Shown here: positions 34,677 to 45,418 of the stretch, piece after piece
Layout of the letters: the number at the start of each line of letters is the position of its first letter
Numbering within the stretch: position 1 is the stretch's first letter
From: JASBRS01 sp964496495
GTDB taxonomy: Bacteria > Deinococcota > Deinococci > Deinococcales > Trueperaceae
Direction: 5' to 3'
Assembly: GCA_964496495.1 (NCBI GenBank)
Contig: CAZBZU010000002.1
Coordinates: 62,001-126,000 of the forward strand
DNA length: 64,000 nucleotides
The notes under the pieces: model-generated
Told to the model about the DNA's origin: nothing
The model's database searches: none
The model's input: only the letters and a program-made list of their open reading frames with translations
Position numbers and translations under genes: made by a program

Positions 34677-35636
34677 GTGGACGACCTCAGGCCGCTCGGC
34701 AGGACCGGCCTCCGGCTCACACCGCTGGGCCTCGGCATGATGCAGTTCGCCGGTGGCGCGGGCATGTTCCGGTACATGTTCCCGCCCATCGGGCAGCCCG
34801 CCATGACGGAGATCGTGGGGGCCGCGCTGGAGGGCGGCATCGACTGGTTCGACACCGCCGAGATGTACGGCGGCGGGCGCTCCGAGCGGGGGCTGGCGGC
34901 GGCGCTGGCGGCGCGCGCGGTGGCGCCGGGCGCCGTACGTGTGGCGACCAAGTGGATGCCGCTGATGCGCACCGCCGGCAACCTCCCCCGCACGATTCCG
35001 CGGCGCCTGGCGGCGCTGGCGCCCTATCCCGTCGACCTCTACCAGATCCACCAGCCCTGGTCGCTCTCAACGCCGGAGGCGGAGATGGACGCCATGGCGG
35101 GGCTGGTGGAGGCCGGGCACATCCGCTCGGTCGGGGTGAGCAACTTCGACGCGCGGCGCATGCGCCGCGCCCACGCCGCGCTGGCGACGCGGGGGTTGCC
35201 CCTCGCCTCCAACCAGGTGCACTACAGCCTGCTGCACCGCGAGATCGAGACGAACGGCGTCCTCGACGCGGCGCGGGAGCTGGGCATGAGCATCATCGCC
35301 TACTCGCCGCTCGATTCCGGGCTGCTCACCGGCAAGTTCCACCGCGACCCGGCGCTGCTCGAGCGCACCCCCATCGGTCGCCGCATGATGCTCCGGCGCC
35401 GGCTGGAGGTGAGCCGGCCGGTGGTCGACACGCTCGAGGAGATCGGGGCGGCCCATCACGCCACGCCGGCGCAGGTGGCGCTGGCGTGGCTGGTGCAGGC
35501 CCGTGGCGACACCGTGCTCGCCATCCCAGGCGCCAGCAAGCCCGGGCACGCGCGCGAGGCGGCAGGGGCGCTGCGGCTCACGCTAGCGGGCGACGAGATC
35601 GCGCGGCTGGACCGGGTGACGGCACCGGGCCGCTGA
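34677..35636 (+). CDS. Aldo/keto reductase
   Basis: A 319-residue NADPH-dependent aldo/keto reductase with a TIM-barrel fold. The catalytic tetrad is visible: Asp and Tyr in DWFDTAEMYGGGRSE, Lys in VATKWMP, His in YQIHQPW. Further family signatures are GVSNFDARRM and IPGASKP. GTG at 34677 follows GAGGGGG; a GTG 15 bp upstream is also open. It is divergent from the epimerase and convergent with the DHA2 transporter, and appears monocistronic. Confidence 0.92.
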   Translation: MDDLRPLGRTGLRLTPLGLGMMQFAGGAGMFRYMFPPIGQPAMTEIVGAALEGGIDWFDTAEMYGGGRSERGLAAALAARAVAPGAVRVATKWMPLMRTAGNLPRTIPRRLAALAPYPVDLYQIHQPWSLSTPEAEMDAMAGLVEAGHIRSVGVSNFDARRMRRAHAALATRGLPLASNQVHYSLLHREIETNGVLDAARELGMSIIAYSPLDSGLLTGKFHRDPALLERTPIGRRMMLRRRLEVSRPVVDTLEEIGAAHHATPAQVALAWLVQARGDTVLAIPGASKPGHAREAAGALRLTLAGDEIARLDRVTAPGR

Positions 35637-35664
35637 CGCCTGCCGGGCGAGGTCCGGCGCCGGC

Positions 35665-37203
35665 TCAGCGACGCCGGGCAATCTCCTCCGGCCCCCGCAC
35701 CAACGACGTGACGACACCGACCACGGCGATGCCGGCCGAGACCAGGAAGGCGGTGTGGAAGGCGCCGGCGAAGCTCCGCTGCAGGGTCGCGATCGCGCCG
35801 GGGCCGCCCCGCGCCAGCGCCAGCCGGGCGCCGGCCGCGGCCCCGCCCAGCCCGATGAAGATCGCACCCGCCAGGGCCACGCTGACGCTCTGGCCGATCA
35901 CCCGGCCGGTGGCGAGCATGCCCGAGGCGACCCCCTGTCGCTGCCGCGGCGCCGCGCCCATCAGCGCACTGTTGTTGGGAGACTGGAACAGCCCCTGCCC
36001 GATCCCGGTGACCACGAGCGTGACGATGACCCGCCACAGCGGCGTGTGAGCGTCGAGCAGGCTGATGAGGACCAGCCCCAGGCAGGCGATGGCCAGGCCG
36101 ATGCTGGCGGGCCAGCGCGTGCCGATGCGGTCGGCCAGCGAGCCGCTGAACGGTGCGATGAGCGCGATGGTGAGCGGCAGCGGGGTGAGCAGCAACCCGG
36201 CCCGCAAGGTGGTGAAGCCCCGCAGCTCCTCGAGGTAGAAGGGGAGCAGGAAGCTGACCGCGAACAGCGCCAGGAAGCTCAACACCAGACTGACGTTGGC
36301 GGCCGCGAACAGCCGGCTGCGGAACAGCGACAGGTCCAGGATGGGGTCGCTCACGGTGCGCTCGGCAGTCAGCAGCGCGACCGTCGCGGCGGCACCGACG
36401 GCCAGGGAAGCGATCAGCTCGGGCGAGGTCCAGCCCCACTCCTGGCCGAAGGAAAGCCCCAGCGTCAGCCCGCCGAGCCCCAGGGCCAGCAGCAGGGCAC
36501 CGAGCGGGTCGAAGCGGCCGGCCGCCCGTGTGGTGCGGCGCCGGAGCAGGCGCACCGCCGCGGCAGCACCGAGTAGGCCGATGGGCACGTTGACGTAGAA
36601 GATGGCGCGCCAGGTGAAGCTCTCGGTGAGGATGCCGCCCAGGGTGGGGCCGGCGCTGACGCCCAGCGACACGATCACGGCGTTGAGGCCCAGGGCCCGG
36701 CCGCGCTCGTGCGGCGGGAACGCACCCGTGAGCATGGCCGGGCTGAGCGCCATGAGCAGGGCGCCGCCGAGCCCCTGGAAGGCGCGGAAGCCGACCAACG
36801 CGCCCAGCGTCGGCGCCGTGCCGCACAGTGCCGACCCCAGCGTGAACACCAGCAGCCCGGTCACCCAGATGAGCTTGTGGCCGATCATGTCGGCCAGGCG
36901 GCCGACGGTGAGCAGTACCGTCGCCACCGCCAGCAGGTAGGCGATGACCACCCACTCGATGACGCCGCTCAGCGGAACGCCGAAGCGGTGGGCGATGGCC
37001 GGGAGGCTGATGTTGACGATGGAGCTATCCAGCGTCGCCATGAACACGCCCACGCCCACGATGGCCAGCGTCGTCCACTTGCCGGGGGACGCGCCGGTGG
37101 CGGGACCGGGTGCCGCTCCGCCCGCGGCGTGCACCGGCCGCTCGCCTAGGTCGGCGCGGTCGGGCCGTGCTGGCTGGGAGCTGTCGTCGGGGGTGCTCGG
37201 CAT
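35665..37203 (-). CDS. MFS drug transporter, DHA2 (14-helix) family
   Basis: A 512-residue proton-driven efflux protein. After a ~45-residue hydrophilic head it has about 14 predicted transmembrane helices. The DHA2 motifs are ATLDSSIVNISLPAI, motif A GRLADMIGHKLIW, GRALGLNAVIVSLGVSAGP, and WRAIFYVNVPIG. It should export a lipophilic drug or metabolite. It is not next to a regulator gene, unlike the second DHA2 transporter in this window. Confidence 0.9.
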   Translation of the reverse strand: MPSTPDDSSQPARPDRADLGERPVHAAGGAAPGPATGASPGKWTTLAIVGVGVFMATLDSSIVNISLPAIAHRFGVPLSGVIEWVVIAYLLAVATVLLTVGRLADMIGHKLIWVTGLLVFTLGSALCGTAPTLGALVGFRAFQGLGGALLMALSPAMLTGAFPPHERGRALGLNAVIVSLGVSAGPTLGGILTESFTWRAIFYVNVPIGLLGAAAAVRLLRRRTTRAAGRFDPLGALLLALGLGGLTLGLSFGQEWGWTSPELIASLAVGAAATVALLTAERTVSDPILDLSLFRSRLFAAANVSLVLSFLALFAVSFLLPFYLEELRGFTTLRAGLLLTPLPLTIALIAPFSGSLADRIGTRWPASIGLAIACLGLVLISLLDAHTPLWRVIVTLVVTGIGQGLFQSPNNSALMGAAPRQRQGVASGMLATGRVIGQSVSVALAGAIFIGLGGAAAGARLALARGGPGAIATLQRSFAGAFHTAFLVSAGIAVVGVVTSLVRGPEEIARRR

Positions 37204-37389
37204 GATGACGCGGTGGCCCGTTCGGGCCCGCAGCCGATGCTACCCGTTCGACGAGGAGGCCACAAGCGCCGCTGGCGGCGCACGCGCGTCGCCGGGCGAG
37301 GGATCGCATGCCGAGCCGCCGCGCCGGCATGGGCGAGGGCTGCGGGCCCGCCTGCCGTGCCTGCCAGCAGTGCCAGCTCGGAGTGACTG

Positions 37390-38037
37390 CTAGGGTGCGG
37401 CCCGTCCTGGCGCCAGCCGGTAGCTCGAGGTCAGCGCCTCCGTGCCCTCCGCCACGAAGCCCAGGTCGCGCAGCAACCCGTCGTGGAGGTCGTAGATCCA
37501 GGCCCGCACGGTGAGCGGCTGCCCGGCGGACCAGGCCTCCTGCACCACGGTCGTGCGGCACACGTTGCGAGCCTGCTCGATGGCGTTGAGCTCCGCGAGC
37601 TTGCGGGCTCGAGCGTTCCCGTCGGGCTGGGCGGCCAGGTCGTCGGCGTGCTTGGCGGCCACGTCCTTGACGTGCCGCAGCCAGTTGTCGGCCAGGCCGT
37701 GCGGTTTGCCGTCGAGCGCGGCGTCCACGCCGCCACAGCCGTAGTGGCCGCACACGATGACGTGCGAGACGCGCAGCACCGACACGGCGTACTCCAGCAC
37801 CGTCAGGACGTTCAGGTCGCTGTGCGGAACGACGTTGGCGACGTTGCGGTGGACGAACACCTGGCCCGGGTCGAGACCGGTGATGACGTTGGCGGGCACC
37901 CGCGAGTCGGCGCAGCCGATCCACAGGAAGCCGGGCGACTGCTGCGCCGCCAGGCGCTCGAAGTAGCCCCCGTCGCCGCGCACGACCGTCTCCGCCCAGG
38001 CGCGGTTGCGCTCCAGCAGATCCTCCGGACGGTACAT
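37390..38037 (-). CDS. Beta-class carbonic anhydrase
   Basis: A 215-residue beta-carbonic anhydrase that interconverts CO2 and bicarbonate in the cytoplasm. Zinc ligands are Cys and Asp in GCADSRV, and His and Cys in CGHYGCGG; QVFVHRNVANVV is the usual following segment. ATG at 38037 gives the family N-terminus (YRPEDLLERNRAW). A TATCCT box lies 6 nt upstream and there is no ribosome site, so a leaderless message is possible. It lies alone between the transporter and the YitT gene. Confidence 0.94.
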   Translation of the reverse strand: MYRPEDLLERNRAWAETVVRGDGGYFERLAAQQSPGFLWIGCADSRVPANVITGLDPGQVFVHRNVANVVPHSDLNVLTVLEYAVSVLRVSHVIVCGHYGCGGVDAALDGKPHGLADNWLRHVKDVAAKHADDLAAQPDGNARARKLAELNAIEQARNVCRTTVVQEAWSAGQPLTVRAWIYDLHDGLLRDLGFVAEGTEALTSSYRLAPGRAAP

Positions 38038-38132
38038 GGTGCGAGGATACGGCGTTCGAGGACACGGCACGCCGCCGCCGGCGCGAGCGCGCCGCCTGGC
38101 GCGCGCCGGAAACCGGCGCGAGCTGCCCGGAG

Positions 38133-39086
38133 CTAGTCGGAGGTGTCGCTCTTGCCGATGGTGCCGCCCAGCGCCCTGTGCCCTTGCCCCACCACCAGGA
38201 AGCCCTGGTGGTCGGTCTCACGCACCACCCGGGTCAACTCGCGAACCTCGGTGCGGTTGACGGTGCAGAAGAGCACCGTGCGCTCGCCATGGCTGTACAT
38301 GCCCTTACCCTGCCAGGCGGTGACGCCGGTGCGAAGCCGGGCCTGCAAGGCGGCCGCCACGTCCTCGGGGCGGTCGGTGACGATGAACACGGTGCGCACG
38401 ATCGACGGGCCTTCGATGGCGTAGTCGGTGGCCAGGCCGTTGAGGAACAGCGCCACCAGCGAGTAGAGCGCGCGCTCCCAGCCGAACACGGCGCCCATCA
38501 GGGCGACGATGATGCCGTCGGTCAGCATGTACACCTGGCCCATGGGGATGCCCGTGCGGCGTTGGACGACGCGCCCCAGGATGCCCGTACCCCCCAGGTT
38601 GCCGTGCGCGCGGATCACCAGCCCGCCGGCGATGCCGGTGATCGCGCCGCCGTAGAGAGCGTCGAGGAGCGGGTCGCCGCTGACGCCGTGCACCGGCACC
38701 ACGGAGGCGAGGCCGTCGATGGCGACGGTGGTGACCACCACGGCGTAGATGGTGCGGGCGATGAAACGGGCGCCGCCCAGCTGCCACGCGCCCAGGAGCA
38801 ACAGCGGGATGTTGAGGACGAAGAGCACCATGCCGTTGGGGAGGCGGAGGTAGTTCGTGACGACCAGTGCCACGCCGCCGAGGCCGCCGGGTGCGACATG
38901 GCTGGGTACCAGGAAGAGGTCGAACGCCAGCGCGTAGACGAGCGCTCCCAGGGTGATCAGCAGCACGTTGACGCCGTCGGAGCGGATCGTCCCTCCGAGG
39001 AGATGCCGCAGGTGCCTGAGAGGGTTGGCGCCGGGTGCGGTGGCGGGGCTGGCGCTCGTCAGAGGGGTGGTCTGTCGTCCGGCCAT
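38133..39086 (-). CDS. YitT-family membrane protein with DUF2179 domain
   Basis: A 317-residue integral membrane protein. About five to six transmembrane helices (for example GVNVLLITLGALVYALAFDLFL) carry the family motif PSHVAPGGLGGVALV. A cytoplasmic DUF2179 domain (~residues 235-310) has RTVFIVTDRPEDVAAAL and GERTVLFCTVNRTEV. The family's function is unknown. GGGAGGCCGCC precedes the ATG at 39086. It is 129 bp downstream of the large c-di-GMP gene on the same strand. Confidence 0.9.
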   Translation of the reverse strand: MAGRQTTPLTSASPATAPGANPLRHLRHLLGGTIRSDGVNVLLITLGALVYALAFDLFLVPSHVAPGGLGGVALVVTNYLRLPNGMVLFVLNIPLLLLGAWQLGGARFIARTIYAVVVTTVAIDGLASVVPVHGVSGDPLLDALYGGAITGIAGGLVIRAHGNLGGTGILGRVVQRRTGIPMGQVYMLTDGIIVALMGAVFGWERALYSLVALFLNGLATDYAIEGPSIVRTVFIVTDRPEDVAAALQARLRTGVTAWQGKGMYSHGERTVLFCTVNRTEVRELTRVVRETDHQGFLVVGQGHRALGGTIGKSDTSD

Positions 39087-39215
39087 GGCGGCCTCCCTGG
39101 CGTGGGGAGAGGTGGCCCGGCCGGCTGGCGCCGGCGGTGTCCTCCCTTGCCGCACACGCTACAGCATCTGCCGCGCGCCACTGCGGGTTCCGCACGCGCG
39201 CGGCGGCCGTGCCGT

Positions 39216-42200
39216 TCAGCCCGGCGTGGCGCCCGTCTGCGCGTGTGCGATCAGCCACTCGAGGAGGTGCTCGCCCGCTCCGCCGAGCTCCGTCCCTGCG
39301 TGGAACCGCGCGTGCAGGCGGGCGCCCTCGCTGGCCTTCAGGTCGGGCTGCTGGAAGTAGCCGTGGAGCGGGCAGCTGCGCAGCTCCGGCGGGTGGCTGA
39401 GGTGCCGGCCACGGAGCGCGCGCCAGTGCCAGGCCAGCGCTCCCGGTGCGGTACGGATACGGCCGGGCTCCGCCGGCATGTGGAAGGCGGCCTGCCAGCT
39501 CGGCAAGGCCTCGAGCGGCATCGGCCGTGCGATGCCGAACCCCTGTACGAAGCGCGCGCCGAGCGCCGACGCCACCTCCACCAGGCCGGGGTCGCTGGTG
39601 CCCTCGACGACCACGCGGCGGCCCAGGTCCTGACCCAGTCGAACCAGGCTACGGACCAGGGTGAGGGTCTGCAGCGGCTCGTCGATCAAGCGCGCCATCA
39701 GCGCCTGGTCGATCTTCATGGTGTCGAACGGGAGCTCGGCCAGGCGCCGCAGGCTGCTGAAGCCCGACCCCAGGTCGTCGATGGAGAGCCGCACGCCCAG
39801 GTCGACGATGGCACGGATGGCCGCCTGGCGAACCTCCTGACCGATGTCCTCGGTCTCGATGAGCTCCAGGCTGAGGCGCTCGGGCGCCACGCCGTGGTGC
39901 TGGAGCGCCTCAGCGATCCAGCCCGGGCAGTGGGGCTCGAGCAGGGTGGAGGGCGGCAGGTTCACGGCGACCTCCAGGCGCTGCGGCGGGCGGCCGCTGC
40001 CGCCGGCCGCAGCGGCGCCGGATGCGCTCTCGGTCCCGGCGGGGACACTGGGGCAGGCGTCCCACGCCACCAGGGCGTCCAGCGCCCGGTCGAGCGTGAG
40101 GCGGAACAGCCGTGCCAGCTCCACCTCGCCTAGCACCGGCAGGAAGGTGCCGGGAGCGAGCACGGCACCGCCTGGAAGCCGCAGACGCGCCAACGCCTCG
40201 GCGGCCACCACCTCGCCGGAGGTCATGTCGGCGACGGGTTGAAGGTACATGGTCAGGCCGCCCCCGAAGAGGCGCTCGCGGTAGCGCTCCGCCAGCGGTC
40301 GCGCCAGGGCGGGCGCGCGCTCGGGGCCGTGGCGATGGCGCCACAACCGCTCCCAGCGGTGCTGCAGGCCCTGGGAGAAGACGTCCGTCCAGTCGGCGCC
40401 GAACTGGCCGACCCAGGCGCCGTAGACCGCCAGGATGGCCACCGGCCGGTCGTTGGGGCCGGGGACGGGAACGGCCAGCAGGCTGCGGACCCCCAGCCTC
40501 GCCAGGGGCTCGCGCCAGGGGCCGGTGCGCTCGTCGTGGGCGTAGTCCGGGCCGCACTGCGTGACACCCGTCGTCCAGGCCCGCGCCACCAGCGTGCTCG
40601 CTCCGGCATGGTCGATGTCGGCGAGGGGGGCCAGCTCCGTGGTACGGGTCAATGCCGTCAGCTCGGCGCCGACCTCGCCCGCGCAGGCCTCCACCGCCAG
40701 CCGCCCGTCGGCGTCCGTGCGCTGCAACGCCGCGGCCTTCACGCCGGGAAGCGCCGCCAGGGCCTCCAGCTCGATCTGCAGGGCGTCGACCCAGGGCGTG
40801 CCGTGCGGCGGCAAGGGAGCGGCGTTGAGCTGGTGGTGTGCCGTGATGGCGGCGCCGTGACCGCCGAGCTCGTGCTGCAGCTCGTCCTGCAGCCGGGCTT
40901 CGGCCACGTGCATCATCCGGAAGCGCTCGCGCCCGGTGAGCGGCGACGCTGCCAGGCACTCGCTGAGCACGGAGCGGTAGCGGCCCAGCATCTGCACCAC
41001 GCTGACCGGATCGACGCCGACCAGGGCGTGGACCCTGCCCAGCGCCTCGGCCCGGCCGTGCGTCGCGTCCGCTTCCGCGGCGGGGGCGAGGAGCTCGCCG
41101 ACATGCCTTGCGAGGCCCTCGGCGTGCCGCTGCAGCGCCGGCGCCGCCACGGCAGCGAAGACGCCGCCCTTGAGCGCATCGGCTTCGATGTCGCGCTGCA
41201 GCGTGTCCACGTAGCGCCGCGCGACCTCCTGCAGCAGGCCGTGCGCCCGGTCCAGCAGGGCAGCGGCGGCGGCGCCGTACGGCGCCGGTGCTGCGTCGCC
41301 GGGAGTGGCGTCCTCGCGGTCCGAGGCCAGCTGCCACCACGCCACCCGCGTCGGCTTGGCGGACTTGGCGCGGTACATGGCCATGTCGGCCTGGCGCACG
41401 AGCTGGTCGATCTCCTCGCCGTCGAACGGATAGAGCGCGACCCCCAGGCTCATGCCCACCTTGGCGGTGCGTCCGTGGCCCAGGTCGAACGGCTCGTCCA
41501 TGGCGTCGTGCAGCCGCTCGAGTGCCGCCGCCAGCTCGGCGGAGGCACGGCCGGCCGGGAGGTCGCCGACGACCAGCGCGAACTCGTCGCCCCCGAGGCG
41601 GACGAGCATGTCCTGCCCCCTGAGCTCTGCGCGCAGCCGCTCGGCGAGCTGCCGCAGGAGGCGGTCTCCCGCGGCGTGCCCGCAGCTGTCGTTGATGGGC
41701 TTGAAGTCGTCGAGGTCGAGCATCCCCACCGCGACGGCGGCGCCTCGCCGGCGGGCGCGCGCCAGCGCTGCGCTCAAGTGCTCCACCATCATGCGGCGGT
41801 TGGGCAGATCCGTCAGCGGGTCGTGGAGGGCCTGGTGCTGCAGCAGGGAGAGCTGCGCGCGGTCGTCGAGCCACCGCTCCAGCAGGCGGCCCAGGCGGCG
41901 AACGAGGCTCTGCGAGGCCTCGTCGAGGCCGTCGACCTCGGGCGCGGCGAGGCACAACACCGCCGAGACGGCGCCCTGCTCGCGCACCGGGACTGCCAGC
42001 AGCGAGCCGATCCCGGGCGCTCGCGCCCCCTCCAGCCAGCGAGCGCGCCCGACGTCGCCGTCGAGGGCGGGCTCGCCGGTGGTCCATGCCAGCGCCACCG
42101 GCGATGCGGGGGTGCCGCCGAGCTCGAGCGCGAGCCCACGCAAGGCCTCCTTGGCGGCGCCGGCGGCCGCGGTGAGGTGAAGCCTGCCGCCCGCCTCGGC

Positions 42201-42395
42201 GCGCGCCACGGCGGCGCCTGCGAAGGGGCCATCCTGTGCCAGGGCCTGCGTCGTGGAGGCCCACAGCTCGTCGGCGTCGCGGGCGCACAGCAACGCGTCG
42301 CCGAAGGCGGACATGACGGTGTAGTAGTGGTCACGTTGCGGCCGATCGCCCGACGGGGCGGTGCCCCCGGCGTCCGGCCAGGCGCGCTCATGCAA
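39216..42395 (-). CDS. GAF-GGDEF-helical-GAF-EAL c-di-GMP protein with Cys/His C-terminal domain
   Basis: A 1059-residue cytoplasmic protein that may both make and break cyclic di-GMP. Order: GAF (~25-180); GGDEF (~185-350) with intact RLGGDEFAL; a helical DosC-like middle domain (~380-525, GRVHALVGVDPVSVVQMLGR); a second GAF (~525-680); EAL (~700-970). In the EAL part the key residues are kept (AEALARLR, NLPPSTLL, LIETED, SIDDLGSG, MKID, VVVEG, VQGF). A ~75-residue tail has HWRALRGRHL, SCPLHGYF and HARFH, reminiscent of a zinc-binding CZB domain. TTG at 42395 has the best ribosome site (GGGAGGAAG); GTG 42452 and ATG 42419 are alternatives. It has no linked sensor gene. Confidence 0.88.
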   Translation of the reverse strand: MHERAWPDAGGTAPSGDRPQRDHYYTVMSAFGDALLCARDADELWASTTQALAQDGPFAGAAVARAEAGGRLHLTAAAGAAKEALRGLALELGGTPASPVALAWTTGEPALDGDVGRARWLEGARAPGIGSLLAVPVREQGAVSAVLCLAAPEVDGLDEASQSLVRRLGRLLERWLDDRAQLSLLQHQALHDPLTDLPNRRMMVEHLSAALARARRRGAAVAVGMLDLDDFKPINDSCGHAAGDRLLRQLAERLRAELRGQDMLVRLGGDEFALVVGDLPAGRASAELAAALERLHDAMDEPFDLGHGRTAKVGMSLGVALYPFDGEEIDQLVRQADMAMYRAKSAKPTRVAWWQLASDREDATPGDAAPAPYGAAAAALLDRAHGLLQEVARRYVDTLQRDIEADALKGGVFAAVAAPALQRHAEGLARHVGELLAPAAEADATHGRAEALGRVHALVGVDPVSVVQMLGRYRSVLSECLAASPLTGRERFRMMHVAEARLQDELQHELGGHGAAITAHHQLNAAPLPPHGTPWVDALQIELEALAALPGVKAAALQRTDADGRLAVEACAGEVGAELTALTRTTELAPLADIDHAGASTLVARAWTTGVTQCGPDYAHDERTGPWREPLARLGVRSLLAVPVPGPNDRPVAILAVYGAWVGQFGADWTDVFSQGLQHRWERLWRHRHGPERAPALARPLAERYRERLFGGGLTMYLQPVADMTSGEVVAAEALARLRLPGGAVLAPGTFLPVLGEVELARLFRLTLDRALDALVAWDACPSVPAGTESASGAAAAGGSGRPPQRLEVAVNLPPSTLLEPHCPGWIAEALQHHGVAPERLSLELIETEDIGQEVRQAAIRAIVDLGVRLSIDDLGSGFSSLRRLAELPFDTMKIDQALMARLIDEPLQTLTLVRSLVRLGQDLGRRVVVEGTSDPGLVEVASALGARFVQGFGIARPMPLEALPSWQAAFHMPAEPGRIRTAPGALAWHWRALRGRHLSHPPELRSCPLHGYFQQPDLKASEGARLHARFHAGTELGGAGEHLLEWLIAHAQTGATPG

Positions 42396-42476
42396 GGCGC
42401 TTCCTCCCGCCGTGCGCATGCTAGCGCGGGAGGTCTTACGGCGTTCTTGCACGGGCCGGAGCGGGGGTCACCGTGA

Positions 42477-42512
42477 CCACGCGCCCGCGTGGTACGACAC
42501 GCGGGCGCGTGG
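42477..42512 (-). terminator. GC hairpin after yceI-like gene
   Basis: A perfect 15-bp stem (42477-42491 with 42498-42512) and 6-nt loop, 24 bp beyond the stop of the YceI gene on the minus strand. There is no T-tract. Confidence 0.6.
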
Positions 42513-42535
42513 CCGGCCGGGGGTGCCCCGAGGGG

Positions 42536-43198
42536 TCAATCGGAGCGTTGGAAGGCGGCCGTCACCTCGAGGTGGATGGGGTCGGAGACGGCGAGGATGG
42601 GGCCCACCGTGGGGCGCGTGAGGGCGAAGTCGGCGAAGGTGACATCCGTGGTGGCGTCCAGGCTGACGCCGCCGTCGGAGAACGTGGCGGTGCCGTCCCA
42701 GGTGACGGTCTTGGTGGTGCCGTGGACGGTGAACTCGCCGGTGATGGCGATGTCGGCGGTGCCACTGCCGGGGAGCGGCCACGGCAGGCCCCGGATGGAC
42801 GTCGGCACGAACACGGCGTCCGGGGTGCTGCCGGTCTGGAGGGTGTTGCGCTTGATGAAGTTGTCTCGCCGCGCCGAATCGCTCGTCAGGCCGCTCAGGT
42901 CGACGGTGAGCTTCGAACCGTCCTGGACGCTGCCGTCGGAGCCGAGCACGACGCTGCCAGTGACCAGCTTGGTGACGCCGTGCGCGTCGCGCGGGAGTGC
43001 CAGGCCGACCACCTTCTCGCGGACGGTGTAGCTTGCCTGACTCTGGTCCTGGACGACGGTGTAGGTCTGTTGCGCGGCCGCCCAGCCGGGGAGCAGGGCG
43101 AGAAGACAGACGGCGGCTGCCAGGGCCGTCCATGGCGTGATGGGCCGGGGTGTCCAGTGGTGGCGCTGCCGGCTGCTCGCTGCGTCGGTGTGCCGCAT
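42536..43198 (-). CDS. YceI-family periplasmic protein
   Basis: A 220-residue secreted lipocalin-like protein. The signal peptide is preceded by a basic head and ends GWAAAQQ. The mature part starts TYTVVQDQSQASYTVREKV, with the family elements SGLTSDSARRDNFIKRNTL and ITGEFTVHGTTKTVTW. YceI proteins bind polyisoprenoid or amphiphilic ligands in the periplasm. AGGAGGACC precedes the ATG. It lies between the FAD dehydrogenase (162 bp upstream) and the c-di-GMP gene, with a strong hairpin downstream. Confidence 0.92.
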   Translation of the reverse strand: MRHTDAASSRQRHHWTPRPITPWTALAAAVCLLALLPGWAAAQQTYTVVQDQSQASYTVREKVVGLALPRDAHGVTKLVTGSVVLGSDGSVQDGSKLTVDLSGLTSDSARRDNFIKRNTLQTGSTPDAVFVPTSIRGLPWPLPGSGTADIAITGEFTVHGTTKTVTWDGTATFSDGGVSLDATTDVTFADFALTRPTVGPILAVSDPIHLEVTAAFQRSD

Positions 43199-43360
43199 CG
43201 CTGGTCCTCCTGTGGCGCCCCGGATGGGGGTGTGGCCCGCGGCGTGGCCGCGGGGCTCCGGGGTGCTCGTCCGCAGACGGTAGGGCGCGCCTGTGCAGAT
43301 CCGGTGCAGGGGTGGCGCGCCCGCGTCTGCCGCTCGCGCGGCCAGCCCTGGCGAACCCGC

Positions 43361-45025
<1,665 letters not shown>

Positions 45026-45088
45026 GCCGGCGTTCCCCTCATGGCGGGCTCAACGGCCCGAGCCCGCCGCCGGCGTAGCCAAGCATGT

Positions 45089-45170
45089 GAGGCATCCACG
45101 CGCACCCGCCCCTCGAGCGTTTCCGCTTGCTCTGTGTGGGCGCGATTGTAGCACTGCGCGTGGATGCCTC
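45089..45170. repeat. 16-bp perfect inverted repeat with 50-nt loop
   Basis: GAGGCATCCACGCGCA (45089-45104) and its exact reverse complement (45155-45170) enclose 50 nt. It lies between the DUF1059 gene and the FAD dehydrogenase on the minus strand. It could be an RNA hairpin (terminator or attenuator), a two-site DNA operator, or a small mobile-element remnant; no flanking direct repeat is visible. Confidence 0.6.
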
Positions 45171-45213
45171 TGCCACCGGTGCGGCTTGTCGTCGGACCGT
45201 AGTCCGGCTGGAC

Positions 45214-45390
45214 TCAGTCGCTCTGGATCGACGCCAGAACCTTCTCCACCACCGCGTCGTCCACTTCCTCGAGACCGTGGACCTCGCGTGCGTGCTCCGC
45301 GACCATGCGCAGCAGATCGTCCTCCGTCTCGGCGCGCACCTCCGCGTCGCAGTCGAAGCCCACGTCACGGCATCTCAGCAGTTTGGCCAC
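45214..45390 (-). CDS. DUF1059 small protein (58 residues)
   Basis: A 58-residue protein starting with GTG at 45390, preceded by AAGGAGG at good spacing. The sequence begins AKLLRCRDVGFDCDAEVRAE and continues TEDDLLRMVAEHAREVHGLE, ending VVEKVLASIQSD. This is the DUF1059 pattern, with two Cys residues in RCRDVGFDCD and a His-containing helix. The family's role is unknown. It begins 29 bp after the stop of the BTAD regulator and is probably co-transcribed with it. Confidence 0.88.
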   Translation of the reverse strand: MAKLLRCRDVGFDCDAEVRAETEDDLLRMVAEHAREVHGLEEVDDAVVEKVLASIQSD

Positions 45391-45418
45391 GATCGTCTTC
45401 CTCCTTCCGGCCTCAGCC

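Noticed and set aside
45039..45368. 109-codon minus frame over the DUF1059 gene
   Set aside because: Composition is unlike a protein; the shifted frame from 45390 gives a clean DUF1059 sequence with a good ribosome site.
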